DNA from: Alcanivorax sp.
GTDB lineage: Bacteria; Pseudomonadota; Gammaproteobacteria; Pseudomonadales; Alcanivoracaceae
Length of the DNA: 64,000 bases
Assembly (NCBI GenBank): GCA_022565695.1
Contig: JAIUME010000008.1
Location: 1 to 64,000, forward strand
Reading direction: 5' to 3'
Made by a program: the position numbers and the translations under genes
Notes under the pieces: generated by a model
The model's input: the letters and a program-made list of their open reading frames with translations, nothing else
Told to the model about the DNA's origin: nothing
Databases searched by the model: none
In this document: positions 1 to 7,887 of the stretch, one piece after another
How positions within the stretch are numbered: position 1 is the stretch's first letter
Layout: every line of letters starts with the position of its first letter

Positions 1-63
1 GAGTGATGAGTGATGAGTGATGAGTGATGAGTGATGAGTGATGAGTGATGAGTGATGAGTGAT
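1..63. repeat. Heptanucleotide tandem repeat (GAGTGAT)9
   Basis: Nine perfect head-to-tail copies of GAGTGAT run from the first base of the window; the array probably continues to the left. It is followed by a short G-rich stretch (GGGGCAGGGGCAGGGG). The unit is 7 bp, so copy changes would alter a reading frame if it were translated, but no gene is seen across it. It sits at the edge of the Rhs remnant region. Confidence 0.95.
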
Positions 64-154
64 GCGGGGCAGGGGCAGGGGATCACACATGGTGCTGAGT
101 AAGGTATCAAATTTTTTAAAAGCTTCTAAAGTTGAGGGAAATTGTGGGTTTTGA

Positions 155-322
155 GGCCTGGCCTCGCTTCTCCCCCCTCGAGCCCAGCTGGTGGCAACTA
201 GGGGACTACCATTCCGACGAATCCGGACAGAGGAGTGTGACGGCGATACTGAAGAAGAACGATATCAAGAAGTGAAAAACGGATGCATTGAAGAATGTAG
301 CGATTTCTGGCACGCCATCTAG
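155..322 (+). pseudogene. Possible C-terminal toxin-tip remnant of an Rhs-type protein
   Basis: An open frame without a start runs from just after a TGA at 152 to a TAG at 320-322. Its last part is acidic and Cys-containing (EECDGDTEEERYQEV, then GCIEECSDFW). It resembles in style, not in alignable sequence, the two Rhs tips further right, and its stop overlaps the next start (TAGTG). This is an inference from position and composition only. The remainder of 64-321 holds nothing else recognisable. Confidence 0.25.
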
Positions 323-642
323 TGATGGAACGGGAGCCAGTTGCGTGCGAAACTGCATGGAATGGGAAAATTGTTTTAGTTTTTGAAACGAAAATTAATG
401 GTGGGTATATGATAGAGGATAGCGGTATAGCGAATCAGGTAGTCAAAATTCTAGATGGCTGCTCATCGAAGATAAATGAAACAATACGGTTTGTTCAGGA
501 TAACTGCAGCAATGAGGAGTTTGAGGAATATCGAAGAGCTGCCGGTTTTGTTATGGGATACATCTACACAGACGTAGTTGCACCCTTGTATCACAGGCAT
601 CCAGAATTGGAGCCGCCGGAGCTAAGAGAGGAGAGGTCCTGA
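322..642 (+). CDS. Small hypothetical protein, candidate immunity protein
   Basis: A 106-residue soluble, acidic protein with no signal peptide or membrane segment. It starts at GTG 322 or at the adjacent ATG 325. The middle is predicted helical (NEEFEEYRRAAGFVMGYIY) and the tail is Pro/Glu-rich (HPELEPPELREE). I do not recognise the family. Its position directly after a probable toxin-tip remnant and before an Rhs core remnant, its size and its acidic character are those of an immunity gene of a polymorphic toxin cassette. Low GC compared with the core genome suggests transfer. Confidence 0.55.
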   Translation: MMEREPVACETAWNGKIVLVFETKINGGYMIEDSGIANQVVKILDGCSSKINETIRFVQDNCSNEEFEEYRRAAGFVMGYIYTDVVAPLYHRHPELEPPELREERS

Positions 643-798
643 ATGTCATCAGGTCGTCCATGCTAGCGCTTCATCTGTCCCCATAATTTTGTGGCTGTGA
701 GACTTTCGCTGCACGGCGAATAAGAAGAAAAATGCGTCGCGACTGCGTCGCGACTGCGGCGCTAGCTGTTAGCGCCAGGCTCGCGTTAGAACCTGTAA

Positions 799-1573
799 CT
801 TGGTAAGGCGACCCAATGCCGGGCTGTGAATCCCGAAAAAGTCGCGGCGATTCTTGATGGCACGGTGTGTTGCCTGCACAACGACCATCTGGGTACGCCA
901 GGTGGCCACGGACCAGAATCAGGCGGTGGTCTGGATGGCGGACTACGAGCCCTTTGGTCGGGTCAGTGTCGATCCCGCTAGCAGTATCAGCCTGTTTTCG
1001 CGCTTTCCGGGCCAGTATCAGGATGATGAGACCGGGTTGTACTACAATTATTTCCGGGACTATGATCCTTCTATAGGGCGGTATATTCAAAGTGATCCGA
1101 TCGGGTTGGGTGATGGGCCGAATACCTACTCGTATGTCCACAATAATCCGTTGCGATATATTGATCCTACCGGTGAAGGTGCTGTTCTTTTATTGCATCC
1201 GGCTCCATGGGCTGCGCTTGGTAAGGCTACTGCTTATGTTGGTTCGGCGGGGGCTGCGGCATGGGGTGCGAATGAGGCAATTAATCACTACAACGAGTCT
1301 GCTTCATCTAATGACTCTGCAGAGAAGGCTAGGGAAAGAAAAGAGTACAGCCGAGTTTGCAAGACAGCCATTCCTCCGACAGGTGACCCTTGTACTGATG
1401 CTAGGAATAAATTGAATCGTCTTAGGCAATGCCTCCAGTTGCGCGAGAGATTTAGCCGCAAGTGGTTTAACGACGGTGATGTAGGCCATATGACTGAAAT
1501 TCAAAATACTCGGAGTGCTATCAGAAATCTTGAGGGCTGGATTCGTGATAATTGCGGTGACCAATGTGAATGA
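799..1573 (+). pseudogene. Rhs/YD-repeat protein, C-terminal core and toxin tip, 5'-truncated and frameshifted
   Basis: The conserved Rhs core is read in two frames. Frame one (open from 799) gives LHNDHLGTP ending at 900. The sequence then continues as QVATDQNQAVVWMADYEPFG in another frame from 899, which is best explained by loss of two bases near 900 (expected CCACAG, seen CCAG). Frame two carries the core signature (YYNYFRDYDPSIGRYIQSDP, then IGLGDGPNTYSYVHNNPLRY and IDPTG, about 1035-1178). The remaining 130 residues are a variable tip: a hydrophobic Ala/Gly segment, then a charged region with Cys residues ending at TGA 1571-1573. The rest of the large N-terminal Rhs protein is absent. 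Rhs tips are normally delivered toxins; here the frameshift and missing N-terminus make independent export unlikely. A small 7-bp-stem hairpin (758-776) precedes it. Confidence 0.85.
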
Positions 1574-1946
1574 TGAAAAAGCTAGAAAAGTGTTGGAGGA
1601 ATATGCTGCGCTTCCTGAGTATAGCAATGTGTCGGTTCCTGGCATTAATACCAGAAGCCTATTTGGTGACTATCCAATAAACATTGCGGCAACCCGTGGT
1701 CTTGTTGATGAGGTTACGGTATTGCTTAAGAATGGCGCTGATATTAATGCTGCAGGTGAACATGGCTACACGCCGCTGCATAATGCGGTTGAACAAGGGC
1801 ATATAGAAATTGTTAAGTTATTGATAAATTGTGGGGCAAATATGGCTATCATGAACGAAGATGGCGACTCGCCTATTGATTTGGCAATTTTGCTAAAAGA
1901 GGATAATATATTTAAAGTTTTTAATAAAAATGACGAATTTATTTAA
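1566..1946 (+). CDS. Ankyrin-repeat protein, candidate immunity protein of the Rhs tip
   Basis: Two clear ankyrin repeats are visible: a partial one (YPINIAATRGLVDEVTVLLK, then NGADINAAGEHG) and a full one (YTPLHNAVEQGHIEIVKLLI, then NCGANMAIMNEDGDSPIDLA). No signal peptide is seen. GTG 1566 overlaps the Rhs tip stop at 1573, as expected for a coupled toxin-immunity pair; GTG 1557 is an alternative start. Ankyrin proteins are known as immunity partners in polymorphic toxin loci; the pairing here is inferred from the overlap. About 126 residues. Confidence 0.7.
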   Translation: MNDEKARKVLEEYAALPEYSNVSVPGINTRSLFGDYPINIAATRGLVDEVTVLLKNGADINAAGEHGYTPLHNAVEQGHIEIVKLLINCGANMAIMNEDGDSPIDLAILLKEDNIFKVFNKNDEFI

Positions 1947-1975
1947 GTTGTAGCCGTCAGGGGAAAAGCTGTATT

Positions 1976-2398
1976 GGTTGGGGTGGGTTGAATAGCTATG
2001 GCTATGTGTTTTCTAGCCCCCTGCGGGCTGTTGATCCGCAGCGGCTTTCAGCTTTGGTTTTGGGTAGGCCCCTGCCTCCGCGTGTCGGCCCCTCGGTATC
2101 AAGGCCAGCCACTGATGGAGCGCCAACGACAGCGGTTCCTCAGAACCCATCTGTTCCGGTGAATCCATTTCCTCCGGCTAAGTATCCTTCGCCTGGTCGG
2201 TGCTCAATCCAGTTGAGAGAGGACTTGTTGGAATGTGATCTAGAATGCATGAGCGCTGTCGAAAAGGCTTGGTGTAAGACTAAAGCTTGGGGGCGTTGGG
2301 TCGGTTGTAGTGACCATCCCGGTCCTCCTAATGATCTCCCAGATCACGGGGGCGGGCCGTGGGGGCCAGGAGGCAATCCTGAGTGGTGGACCATCTAA
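1976..2398 (+). pseudogene. Second Rhs C-terminal tip fragment (orphan)
   Basis: The frame opens with GGLNSYGYVFSSPLRAVDPQ, which matches the end of the Rhs core (compare GDGPNTYSYVHNNPLRYIDP in the fragment at 1100-1170), but everything upstream of it is missing. The tip that follows is Pro-rich, then a Cys-rich segment (ECDLECMSAVEKAWC) and a Gly/Pro/Trp-rich end, stopping at 2398. An ATG at 1988 would give 136 residues but is inside the core motif, so it is probably not a true start. This is a displaced orphan cassette of the kind left by recombination at Rhs loci. Confidence 0.7.
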
Positions 2399-2407
2399 AG
2401 GAAATCT

Positions 2408-2875
2408 ATGATGCACGATTATTTTAATGCTAGTGGTGAGGCAGCAGAATGTGAGCGCATATTGTGTGCGGGCGGCGTTGCCGTTTTTTATCTCAGAAGG
2501 CGGCACGCTAAACTTTTAAGGATGCATATTCATAGATTTGACTCGAGCTTGAAAATGAGAGGCGGTAACAATTTTTTTAAGAGATGGTTATATTTTTCAT
2601 ATTCTATGTATGTTGTCTTTAGGGTATGGATGGTTTCTTTGAGAGTGAAAGAGATTGCTTTTCCCATGTTTGTTTACTCCACAAATAATTCTTGTATCAA
2701 GGCTACTCGAGGGGTAGAGACTAATGGTATTTTGGTGAAAGTTTTCTTTATAGGGAAAGGGTGCGAAGAAACAGATTTTCTTCGGACCACAGGTATAGAG
2801 GAATATGGGCTTAAGAGATTGAGGTCATTGAATTTGCTGGCTGAGTTTAATCATTATACCAAAATTAACTCGTAG
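2408..2875 (+). CDS. Hypothetical protein, candidate immunity protein
   Basis: A 155-residue basic protein starting at ATG 2408 (or 2411) behind AAGGA at 2397-2401, ten bases after the stop of the second Rhs tip. It has a hydrophobic/aromatic centre (WLYFSYSMYVVFRVW, about residues 61-75), possibly one membrane segment. I do not recognise the family. Placement right after an orphan tip suggests an immunity role; this is inference only. Codon use is AT-rich compared with the core genes. Confidence 0.5.
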   Translation: MMHDYFNASGEAAECERILCAGGVAVFYLRRRHAKLLRMHIHRFDSSLKMRGGNNFFKRWLYFSYSMYVVFRVWMVSLRVKEIAFPMFVYSTNNSCIKATRGVETNGILVKVFFIGKGCEETDFLRTTGIEEYGLKRLRSLNLLAEFNHYTKINS

Positions 2876-2973
2876 GCGCGGAACGAAAAAATATGAGGTA
2901 TCCACATACAATATCCTGCTTGTTATTGTACGACGCGCACCTATTGTATGGGGCTGTAAAGGCAGGGTTTTTC

Positions 2974-3387
2974 ATGAGTTATCCAAATAAGTACAGGTTC
3001 GCTATTTTATCTATTTTTATGTTAGAGGTCCTATATTCATCTCTGCCTTGGGGTTGGGCATACTTTGGGCATCAGGACGTTCTATTCTGGGTGGGGGCGG
3101 GTTCTACTATCCCCAAGGCTATAGATATAGCCATAACCTACGCAATATCTGGCGGCTTTCTACTTTCCTATGCCGGGTTATTTTTCTTTCAGAACTGGGC
3201 AAGGTATCTGCTATTGGTTACTACTGTGAGCGCGGTGGTTGCCACACCATTTTATGGCGTAGCAGTGAGTTCCGGGATTGAGTCAATGGTCGGTTTTCTG
3301 CTCGGTGTTGCTGCCGGATTTATATTGGCGATATCGTTTTTCTCGGAATTTTCCCTGTTCTTCAAGGGGGAAGCCAAAGCGGATTAG
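2974..3387 (+). CDS. Small integral membrane protein, unknown function
   Basis: From ATG 2974 the protein is 137 residues and mostly hydrophobic, with about four membrane segments (around residues 8-27, 46-68, 73-93 and 103-128). An earlier in-frame ATG at 2893 would add 27 residues of unlikely character (CLLLYDAHLLYGAVKAG). No catalytic motif is visible. It ends the Rhs-associated low-GC block and converges on the transporter gene on the other strand. It could be an immunity protein to a membrane-acting tip or an unrelated membrane protein. Confidence 0.6.
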   Translation: MSYPNKYRFAILSIFMLEVLYSSLPWGWAYFGHQDVLFWVGAGSTIPKAIDIAITYAISGGFLLSYAGLFFFQNWARYLLLVTTVSAVVATPFYGVAVSSGIESMVGFLLGVAAGFILAISFFSEFSLFFKGEAKAD

Positions 3388-3436
3388 GTGCTGTAAGGTC
3401 ATTGAGGCGCCGGCGTCTTATATTGCCTGTGGGTAT

Positions 3437-4333
3437 TTACGGCAGAACATGATTGAACAGCGGCACGGTGATCAGTGATATCACGATACCGATGCCGACA
3501 ATGCGGCTGGCCAGACCCGGTGCCAGCCCATGTTGCTGCGCCAGAATGCCGGCCGTGATCATCGGCGCCATGGCGCCTTGAAGCACGGCGATGGACAGTG
3601 CGTCCCCGGTGACATTCAGGCTTGTTGCCAACCCCCAGATAATCAGTGGTGCCAGCAGCAGCTTCCAGCCCAGGCCCCAGGCCATCGGGCCGGCCTCGTT
3701 GCCCGGCAGTTTCAGCTTCAGTTGCATGCCTACCGAGAACAGCGCCAGTGGCGTCAGGGTGGAGCCCAGGCGGGCGGCTACCTCACCCAGGGGTTCCGGC
3801 AGCCCGCCGATACTGCGCAGCGCAAACGCGGCGATCAGCGCGATAAACGCAGGAAACAGGAGGACGCGCCGGGCCAGCTGCCGGGGAGCAATGTGCTGCC
3901 CCGAGTACAGGGCGGCGACGATGACACCCAGGGAGGAGAGCACGAGGAAAGAGCCGAGCTGATCGGCGATCACCGCCGTGCCCAGCGCCTCGGTGCCGCG
4001 CAGCGCTTCGATCAATGGATACCCGACGAACGCGGTATTGCCCAGGCCACAGGTCAACACCAGCGCGCCGATCTGGCCCCGACTCCAGCCGCGCCAGCGG
4101 CCCACCGCAGCGAGTAGTGCCCAGGCGCCAAGGAATACGCCCCACATGGCCAGCGCCGGAAACAGCATGCTGGCGGACCACTGCAGACGGGTGATCTGGT
4201 CCAGCACCAGGGCGGGCAGGGCGATATACAGCATCCACCAGTTCAGTGAGGCGGACAGGCCCTCAGGGTGCTTGAGTCGTGCGACCAGCACCCCGGCGCC
4301 AAGGCAGATCAGTACCAGCCAGAGCGCACTCAT
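3437..4333 (-). CDS. AEC (auxin efflux carrier) family transporter
   Basis: A 298-residue membrane protein with about ten hydrophobic segments, the size and pattern of the AEC/bile-acid-transporter-like fold. Typical AEC features are the Asn/Pro-containing helix break (LTCGLGNTAFVGYPLIEAL, residues about 93-111) and a C-terminal half repeating the first, with LQGAMAPMITAGILAQQHGL. The substrate cannot be read from sequence; family members export organic acids or similar anions. It is a single gene, convergent with the membrane protein to its left. Start ATG at 4333 gives the usual N-terminal hydrophobic segment. Confidence 0.85.
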   Translation of the reverse strand: MSALWLVLICLGAGVLVARLKHPEGLSASLNWWMLYIALPALVLDQITRLQWSASMLFPALAMWGVFLGAWALLAAVGRWRGWSRGQIGALVLTCGLGNTAFVGYPLIEALRGTEALGTAVIADQLGSFLVLSSLGVIVAALYSGQHIAPRQLARRVLLFPAFIALIAAFALRSIGGLPEPLGEVAARLGSTLTPLALFSVGMQLKLKLPGNEAGPMAWGLGWKLLLAPLIIWGLATSLNVTGDALSIAVLQGAMAPMITAGILAQQHGLAPGLASRIVGIGIVISLITVPLFNHVLP

Positions 4334-4635
4334 TACCGGGCCGCCCCACAGGGCAGCGATGGTGAGGGTCTTGTCAGGGAATAAGCGGTCGATCTGATCA
4401 CGCAGGCCTCGCCGGTAATGCTCTCGGAAGGCGCAAGTATAGAGCCTGGGGGCGATTACGGAAAATCCGCCCTTGGTATCAGTGGCGCTCGCAGAGGCGC
4501 CCGCCGCCTTGCCATGGAAGCCCTGTCTGGATGCCGGTTTACAGGCGGCTTACCCATTGCTGGCAGAGTGCCACCATTTTTTATTATAAAAAAAATATTC
4601 ATTGAAAGATTTTTTCTGCTCTGACATCGTCGTTT

Positions 4636-4674
4636 CTGTTTTCGCGATTTATCTTTTTTAAAAGGCGAAAACAG
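4636..4674. promoter_or_regulatory. Inverted repeat, 10-bp perfect arms
   Basis: CTGTTTTCGC (4636-4645) and GCGAAAACAG (4665-4674) are exact reverse complements separated by 19 AT-rich bases. It could be an operator with two half-sites or a hairpin. It abuts the next inverted repeat upstream of the lipoprotein gene. Confidence 0.5.
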
Positions 4675-4723
4675 GCAATATGGCTGCTCTCCACTATTTA
4701 AAGTGATGTCATATTGCCATCAC
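4674..4723. promoter_or_regulatory. Overlapping inverted repeats upstream of lipoprotein gene
   Basis: GGCAATATG (4674-4682) pairs with CATATTGCC (4710-4718) around a 27-base loop. The right arm is itself inside a second, tighter dyad, GTGATG (4703-4708) with CATCAC (4718-4723), 21 bp in total with 8 of 10 base pairs symmetric. The tight dyad 20-60 bp before the start codon looks like a repressor or activator operator; the alternative is a set of mutually exclusive hairpins in the leader RNA. Confidence 0.45.
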
Positions 4724-4760
4724 AAAAACAGGAAATAATAATGACATGGGGGTCAGAAAA

Positions 4761-6389
4761 ATGAAAAACCTACTCAAAGTGGCCGGCATTTCGGTGTTGG
4801 CTGCGGCACTTGGTGCCTGTAGCGCTGAAGACGGTGCCGGGCCGGATCAGGCTGCCAGGGTCCAGGGGGCAGCATCTCCGGAGGCCGCAGCAGTGCAAAC
4901 GCCACCACCGGGATCGTATCGGCTCAGTTGCAATAACCTTTCGGTGAACGACGACGTGTTGTACGCATCCTGCAGGAAGCTGGACGGCGGCACCGCCTCT
5001 GCCCGGCTCAGTAATGTCAGCGGGTGTCTCGGTCAGGTCATGAATGGCGGGGATATCGGCAATATCGATGGCAGTCTGATCTGCATTCCGGATCTGCCGA
5101 AGGCTGCGCCGGGTACCGTCTTTCCGGAGTCCGAGCTGACGATCAACGGCTGGGTCTACGGGGGAGATGAGCAGGCCATTCATCGCCATGCCTGGAATAT
5201 CTGGGCCGGGTTGACGCAGCAGGCGGGCACTGTGGACGGCCAGCCGGTACGCGCCTTTGAAACCTGGGCGACGCCGAGCAACATGATCTATCGCATGCAT
5301 AATGAAACGGCGCCCCCGCAGCGGCGTCTGGATCTGGAGCCAGCGCGGCAGTTGCGCAACGTGTCGCCGCAGGTGGCTGCCACCGCTGACGGCCAGGGCA
5401 GTGGTGATGTGAGCGCAGACGGTGATACACACATCGCCGTATCGGTGGCTTATAACCCGCCCGCCGCACGGCATGCGATCAATAACCGCCTTTTCCTGGA
5501 AAGCACGCTGAAGCAGCTGATCAAGGACGGTTACACGGATATCCCCAACTTCCCGGTCAACGCCATTACCATCAAGCCGGTCTACAAGGTGATCAATGCC
5601 GCGAATACCGTGAATGGCATTTACACCTTCCCGGGCTGGCCTGGTACACCGGAGCCGGCGAAGGCCTTCGGTGAATCCGACTGGGACGCCTGCGTGTATG
5701 TGGATGTCACCGGGTTAGGCCGTGGCGGCAACAGCATTGATGCCGGGTGCCAGGGGCGTAATGCCGACAATACCTTTTACCTGAATAACTTTATCCACCA
5801 CCCGGTCACGGCGGCGGATGCCGAGTACCTTGCGGCTCAGCTGAGCGTCAAGGTGGAAGCAGGTGATTACGTGATACTGGTCGGCATGCATGTGGCCACG
5901 CGGGAAATCAAGCGCTGGGCCTGGCAGACCTTCTGGTGGTCGGCGAATCCTGACGCGCCTTACCCGCCCAGCAGCCAGGCCATCGCGGCGGCACGCCCGG
6001 CGGTGCTGGATGAGGCGGCAGCGCACTATGCCATGAGCGTGGCGTACAGCATGGTGTCGCCCGCGCAACCGATTACCGGGGGTGAAAATGTGGGGCAGCC
6101 GGTGATCAGCTACAACCCGCATCTGGAAGCCGGTTTCGATCCGGGTGTGTTCCAGATATCACGGCCGATCAATGGCACAGACCGCTATGACTATGGCGTG
6201 CAGACCAACTGCATGACCTGCCATGGCCTGGCCGCCTACGACCCGACGGTGGATTACAGCAACGATGCCAATCGCGAGAAACCGTATGCCACGGATTTCT
6301 ACATGAGCCTGGATGATGCGGTCTTCGACGGCAAGTTGAAGCTGGATTTTGCCTGGTCGATCCTGGGTGTGATGGAGCTTGACAAGTAA
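4761..6389 (+). CDS. Lipoprotein with cyanovirin-N-like domain and C-terminal CxxCH motif
   Basis: Start ATG 4761 is preferred (MKNLLKVAGISVLAAALGAC, a lipoprotein signal with lipobox LGAC); ATG 4746 would add five residues. After the mature Cys comes a short Ala/Pro/Gln-rich linker. Next is a region with the CVNH pattern, from GSYRLSCNNLSV through VLYASCRKLDGG to GGDIGNIDGSLIC, with four Cys near residues 57, 71, 89 and 108. About 380 residues of unrecognised globular sequence follow. Near the C-terminus a CMTCH motif (6210-6224) could bind one c-type haem or simply be a Cys pair. CVNH domains are known carbohydrate-binding modules. The protein is expected to be anchored in the outer membrane facing the periplasm or surface. 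No operon partner is seen; sufE is convergent downstream. The function is unknown. Confidence 0.75.
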   Translation: MKNLLKVAGISVLAAALGACSAEDGAGPDQAARVQGAASPEAAAVQTPPPGSYRLSCNNLSVNDDVLYASCRKLDGGTASARLSNVSGCLGQVMNGGDIGNIDGSLICIPDLPKAAPGTVFPESELTINGWVYGGDEQAIHRHAWNIWAGLTQQAGTVDGQPVRAFETWATPSNMIYRMHNETAPPQRRLDLEPARQLRNVSPQVAATADGQGSGDVSADGDTHIAVSVAYNPPAARHAINNRLFLESTLKQLIKDGYTDIPNFPVNAITIKPVYKVINAANTVNGIYTFPGWPGTPEPAKAFGESDWDACVYVDVTGLGRGGNSIDAGCQGRNADNTFYLNNFIHHPVTAADAEYLAAQLSVKVEAGDYVILVGMHVATREIKRWAWQTFWWSANPDAPYPPSSQAIAAARPAVLDEAAAHYAMSVAYSMVSPAQPITGGENVGQPVISYNPHLEAGFDPGVFQISRPINGTDRYDYGVQTNCMTCHGLAAYDPTVDYSNDANREKPYATDFYMSLDDAVFDGKLKLDFAWSILGVMELDK

Positions 6390-6405
6390 CGCTGATGGGC
6401 TTTGC

Positions 6406-6432
6406 ACAGGGCGCGCGCGTTGCGCGCCCTGT
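6406..6432. terminator. GC-rich hairpin between convergent genes
   Basis: ACAGGGCGCGC (6406-6416) and GCGCGCCCTGT (6422-6432) form a perfect 11-bp stem with a 5-base loop, lying between the convergent lipoprotein gene and sufE. There is no clear T tract on either strand, so it may act bidirectionally but weakly, or mainly stabilise 3' ends. Confidence 0.6.
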
Positions 6433-6437
6433 CAGCA

Positions 6438-6911
6438 TCAGAGGCGAGAGCGTGCTTCGTTCTGGATGCGGCTGACCATGGCGCGCACGCCGTTGCCGCG
6501 TGTCGGGCTGAGGTGCTTGAGCAGGTCGATTTTTTCAAAATAATCGGCCATATCGTAATCGGCGATCTGTTGCGGTGTCTTGTGGTTCAGCGCTGCCAGA
6601 ACAATGGCGGCGAGCCCGCGAACAATCAACGCGTCGCTGTCCACGGCCATATGCAGGCAACCATTGCCGGCGTCATGCTGGAGTTCGAGCCAGACCTGGC
6701 TCTGGCATCCACGAATGAAGCGATCTTCGGTTTTCAGTGCATCGGGAAAGGGCGGCAGTTGCTTGCCAAGATCGATGATGTACCCGTAACGCTCTTCCCA
6801 GTCATCGAAGAACGACAGGTTGTCCACCACATCGTCGGCAGTGATATCACGGCCCAGGCCGAGATTGGCCATGTCGAGATCGGGGGTGGAGCTGGAAGTG
6901 GGAGAGGTCAT
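6438..6911 (-). CDS. sufE: SufE sulfur acceptor for cysteine desulfurase
   Basis: A 157-residue SufE-family protein. The acceptor cysteine lies in RGCQSQVWLEL (about residue 69), which matches the conserved SufE motif; the family C-terminal helix ends in MVSRIQNEARSRL. SufE takes persulfide sulfur from SufS and passes it to SufB. It is the last gene of the suf operon, 46 bp after sufT. An N-terminal Ser/Thr/Pro extension of about 15 residues is likely disordered; an internal start is possible. Confidence 0.93.
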   Translation of the reverse strand: MTSPTSSSTPDLDMANLGLGRDITADDVVDNLSFFDDWEERYGYIIDLGKQLPPFPDALKTEDRFIRGCQSQVWLELQHDAGNGCLHMAVDSDALIVRGLAAIVLAALNHKTPQQIADYDMADYFEKIDLLKHLSPTRGNGVRAMVSRIQNEARSRL

Positions 6912-6957
6912 GCAGAAGATATCCTGTGTCGAGGCTGTGGCATAGGGATGCGGACGC

Positions 6958-7506
6958 TCAGAAAATGCCCAGTTCCACCTGCGCTTCTTCGCTGATCATG
7001 TCACGGCTCCAGGGCGGATCGAACAGCAGCGCGACTTCCACCTTGTCCACGTTCGGCACCCGTGCCAGACGATACTCGACATCGCTCACCAGCACCGGGC
7101 CCATGCCGCAGGTCGGCGCAGTCAGCGTCATGCGCACCTGCACCACATTCTGCTCATCGCGACGAATGATGTCGTAGCCGTACACCAGCCCCAGCGACAG
7201 AATGCTGACCGGAATTTCCGGGTCATAAATGGTATCCAGCGTGCGCTGGATGTCGTCCTTGCGCACACTGCCGTCGGCTTCCGGCGGATCAAAACTCAGT
7301 GAGAGAGGTTCCATGCCGATGGCATCGGCATCCGTGCCATCAATGCGCAGCATGTTGCCGTTCCAGGTCACGGTAAAAGTGCCGCCCAGTGCCTGGCGCA
7401 GATTCACGAAACTGTTTTTCGGGATAGTCACGGGGGTGCCGGCAGGCACGCGCCGTGCGGGCACGTCGCGGGCGACGACGACAGTGCGCTGTTCCTGCTG
7501 GCTCAT
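6958..7506 (-). CDS. sufT: SufT-type Fe-S assembly factor (DUF59/MIP18 family)
   Basis: From ATG 7506 the protein is 182 residues ([20 protein letters not shown]). Its C-terminal half is a DUF59 domain: [20 protein letters not shown], then [10 protein letters not shown] and [20 protein letters not shown], with the family's conserved Cys and the DPEIP motif. The start overlaps the sufA stop by four bases (ATGA), indicating translational coupling. SufT proteins support maturation of Fe-S proteins. An earlier in-frame ATG at 7539 lies inside sufA and is not used here. Confidence 0.9.
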   Translation of the reverse strand: MSQQEQRTVVVARDVPARRVPAGTPVTIPKNSFVNLRQALGGTFTVTWNGNMLRIDGTDADAIGMEPLSLSFDPPEADGSVRKDDIQRTLDTIYDPEIPVSILSLGLVYGYDIIRRDEQNVVQVRMTLTAPTCGMGPVLVSDVEYRLARVPNVDKVEVALLFDPPWSRDMISEEAQVELGIF

Positions 7507-7865
7507 ACGCTGACCGAAAAACTTTCGCCGCAACCACACTCGCCTTCAGCGTTCGGGTTGCGGAACTTGAAGAAGCGGTTCACCCCTTCGGTTACGTAAT
7601 CAATTTCGGTGCCGTTGACCATGGGCAGGCTTTTCGCGTCCACGTAGACGGCAACATCGGTGGCAATGGTGACCTGATGATCGTCGCCAGCGGGTTCGTG
7701 CACGTATTCCAGTACGTACTTGTAGCCGGAACAGCCGGAAGGTTTGACCGCCAGACGCAGACCACGGGCGTGCTCACGCTGCAGCTCATGGCGTGCCTGC
7801 TGCTCCGCGCTGGCTGTCATGGAGATGCGCGGCTGGCCGGGTACGAATTGCTGTACTGAGGTCAT
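7503..7865 (-). CDS. sufA: A-type Fe-S carrier protein SufA/IscA-like
   Basis: A 120-residue HesB/IscA-fold protein with the three conserved cysteines: one in [14 protein letters not shown] and two in the C-terminal GECGCGESF. These residues bind Fe or a transient cluster that is handed to apo-proteins. An N-terminal extension of about 20 residues before the fold is unusual but modest ([17 protein letters not shown]); ATG at residue 16 is an alternative start. It sits between sufS and sufT, overlapping sufT by four bases. Confidence 0.9.
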   Translation of the reverse strand: MTSVQQFVPGQPRISMTASAEQQARHELQREHARGLRLAVKPSGCSGYKYVLEYVHEPAGDDHQVTIATDVAVYVDAKSLPMVNGTEIDYVTEGVNRFFKFRNPNAEGECGCGESFSVSV

Positions 7866-7887
7866 AGCATGCTCTCAAAAAAGGCTG

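Larger units (their letters stand above)
4334..4745. other. Intergenic region between divergent genes with nested inverted repeats
   Basis: No credible gene is seen. The right half (4565-4745) is AT-rich and contains three inverted repeats listed separately. It holds the promoters of the transporter (minus) and the lipoprotein gene (plus), though no convincing -35/-10 pair could be chosen. Confidence 0.6.

Noticed and set aside
1-63. Possible CRISPR-like repeat
   Set aside because: Units are 7 bp with no spacers.
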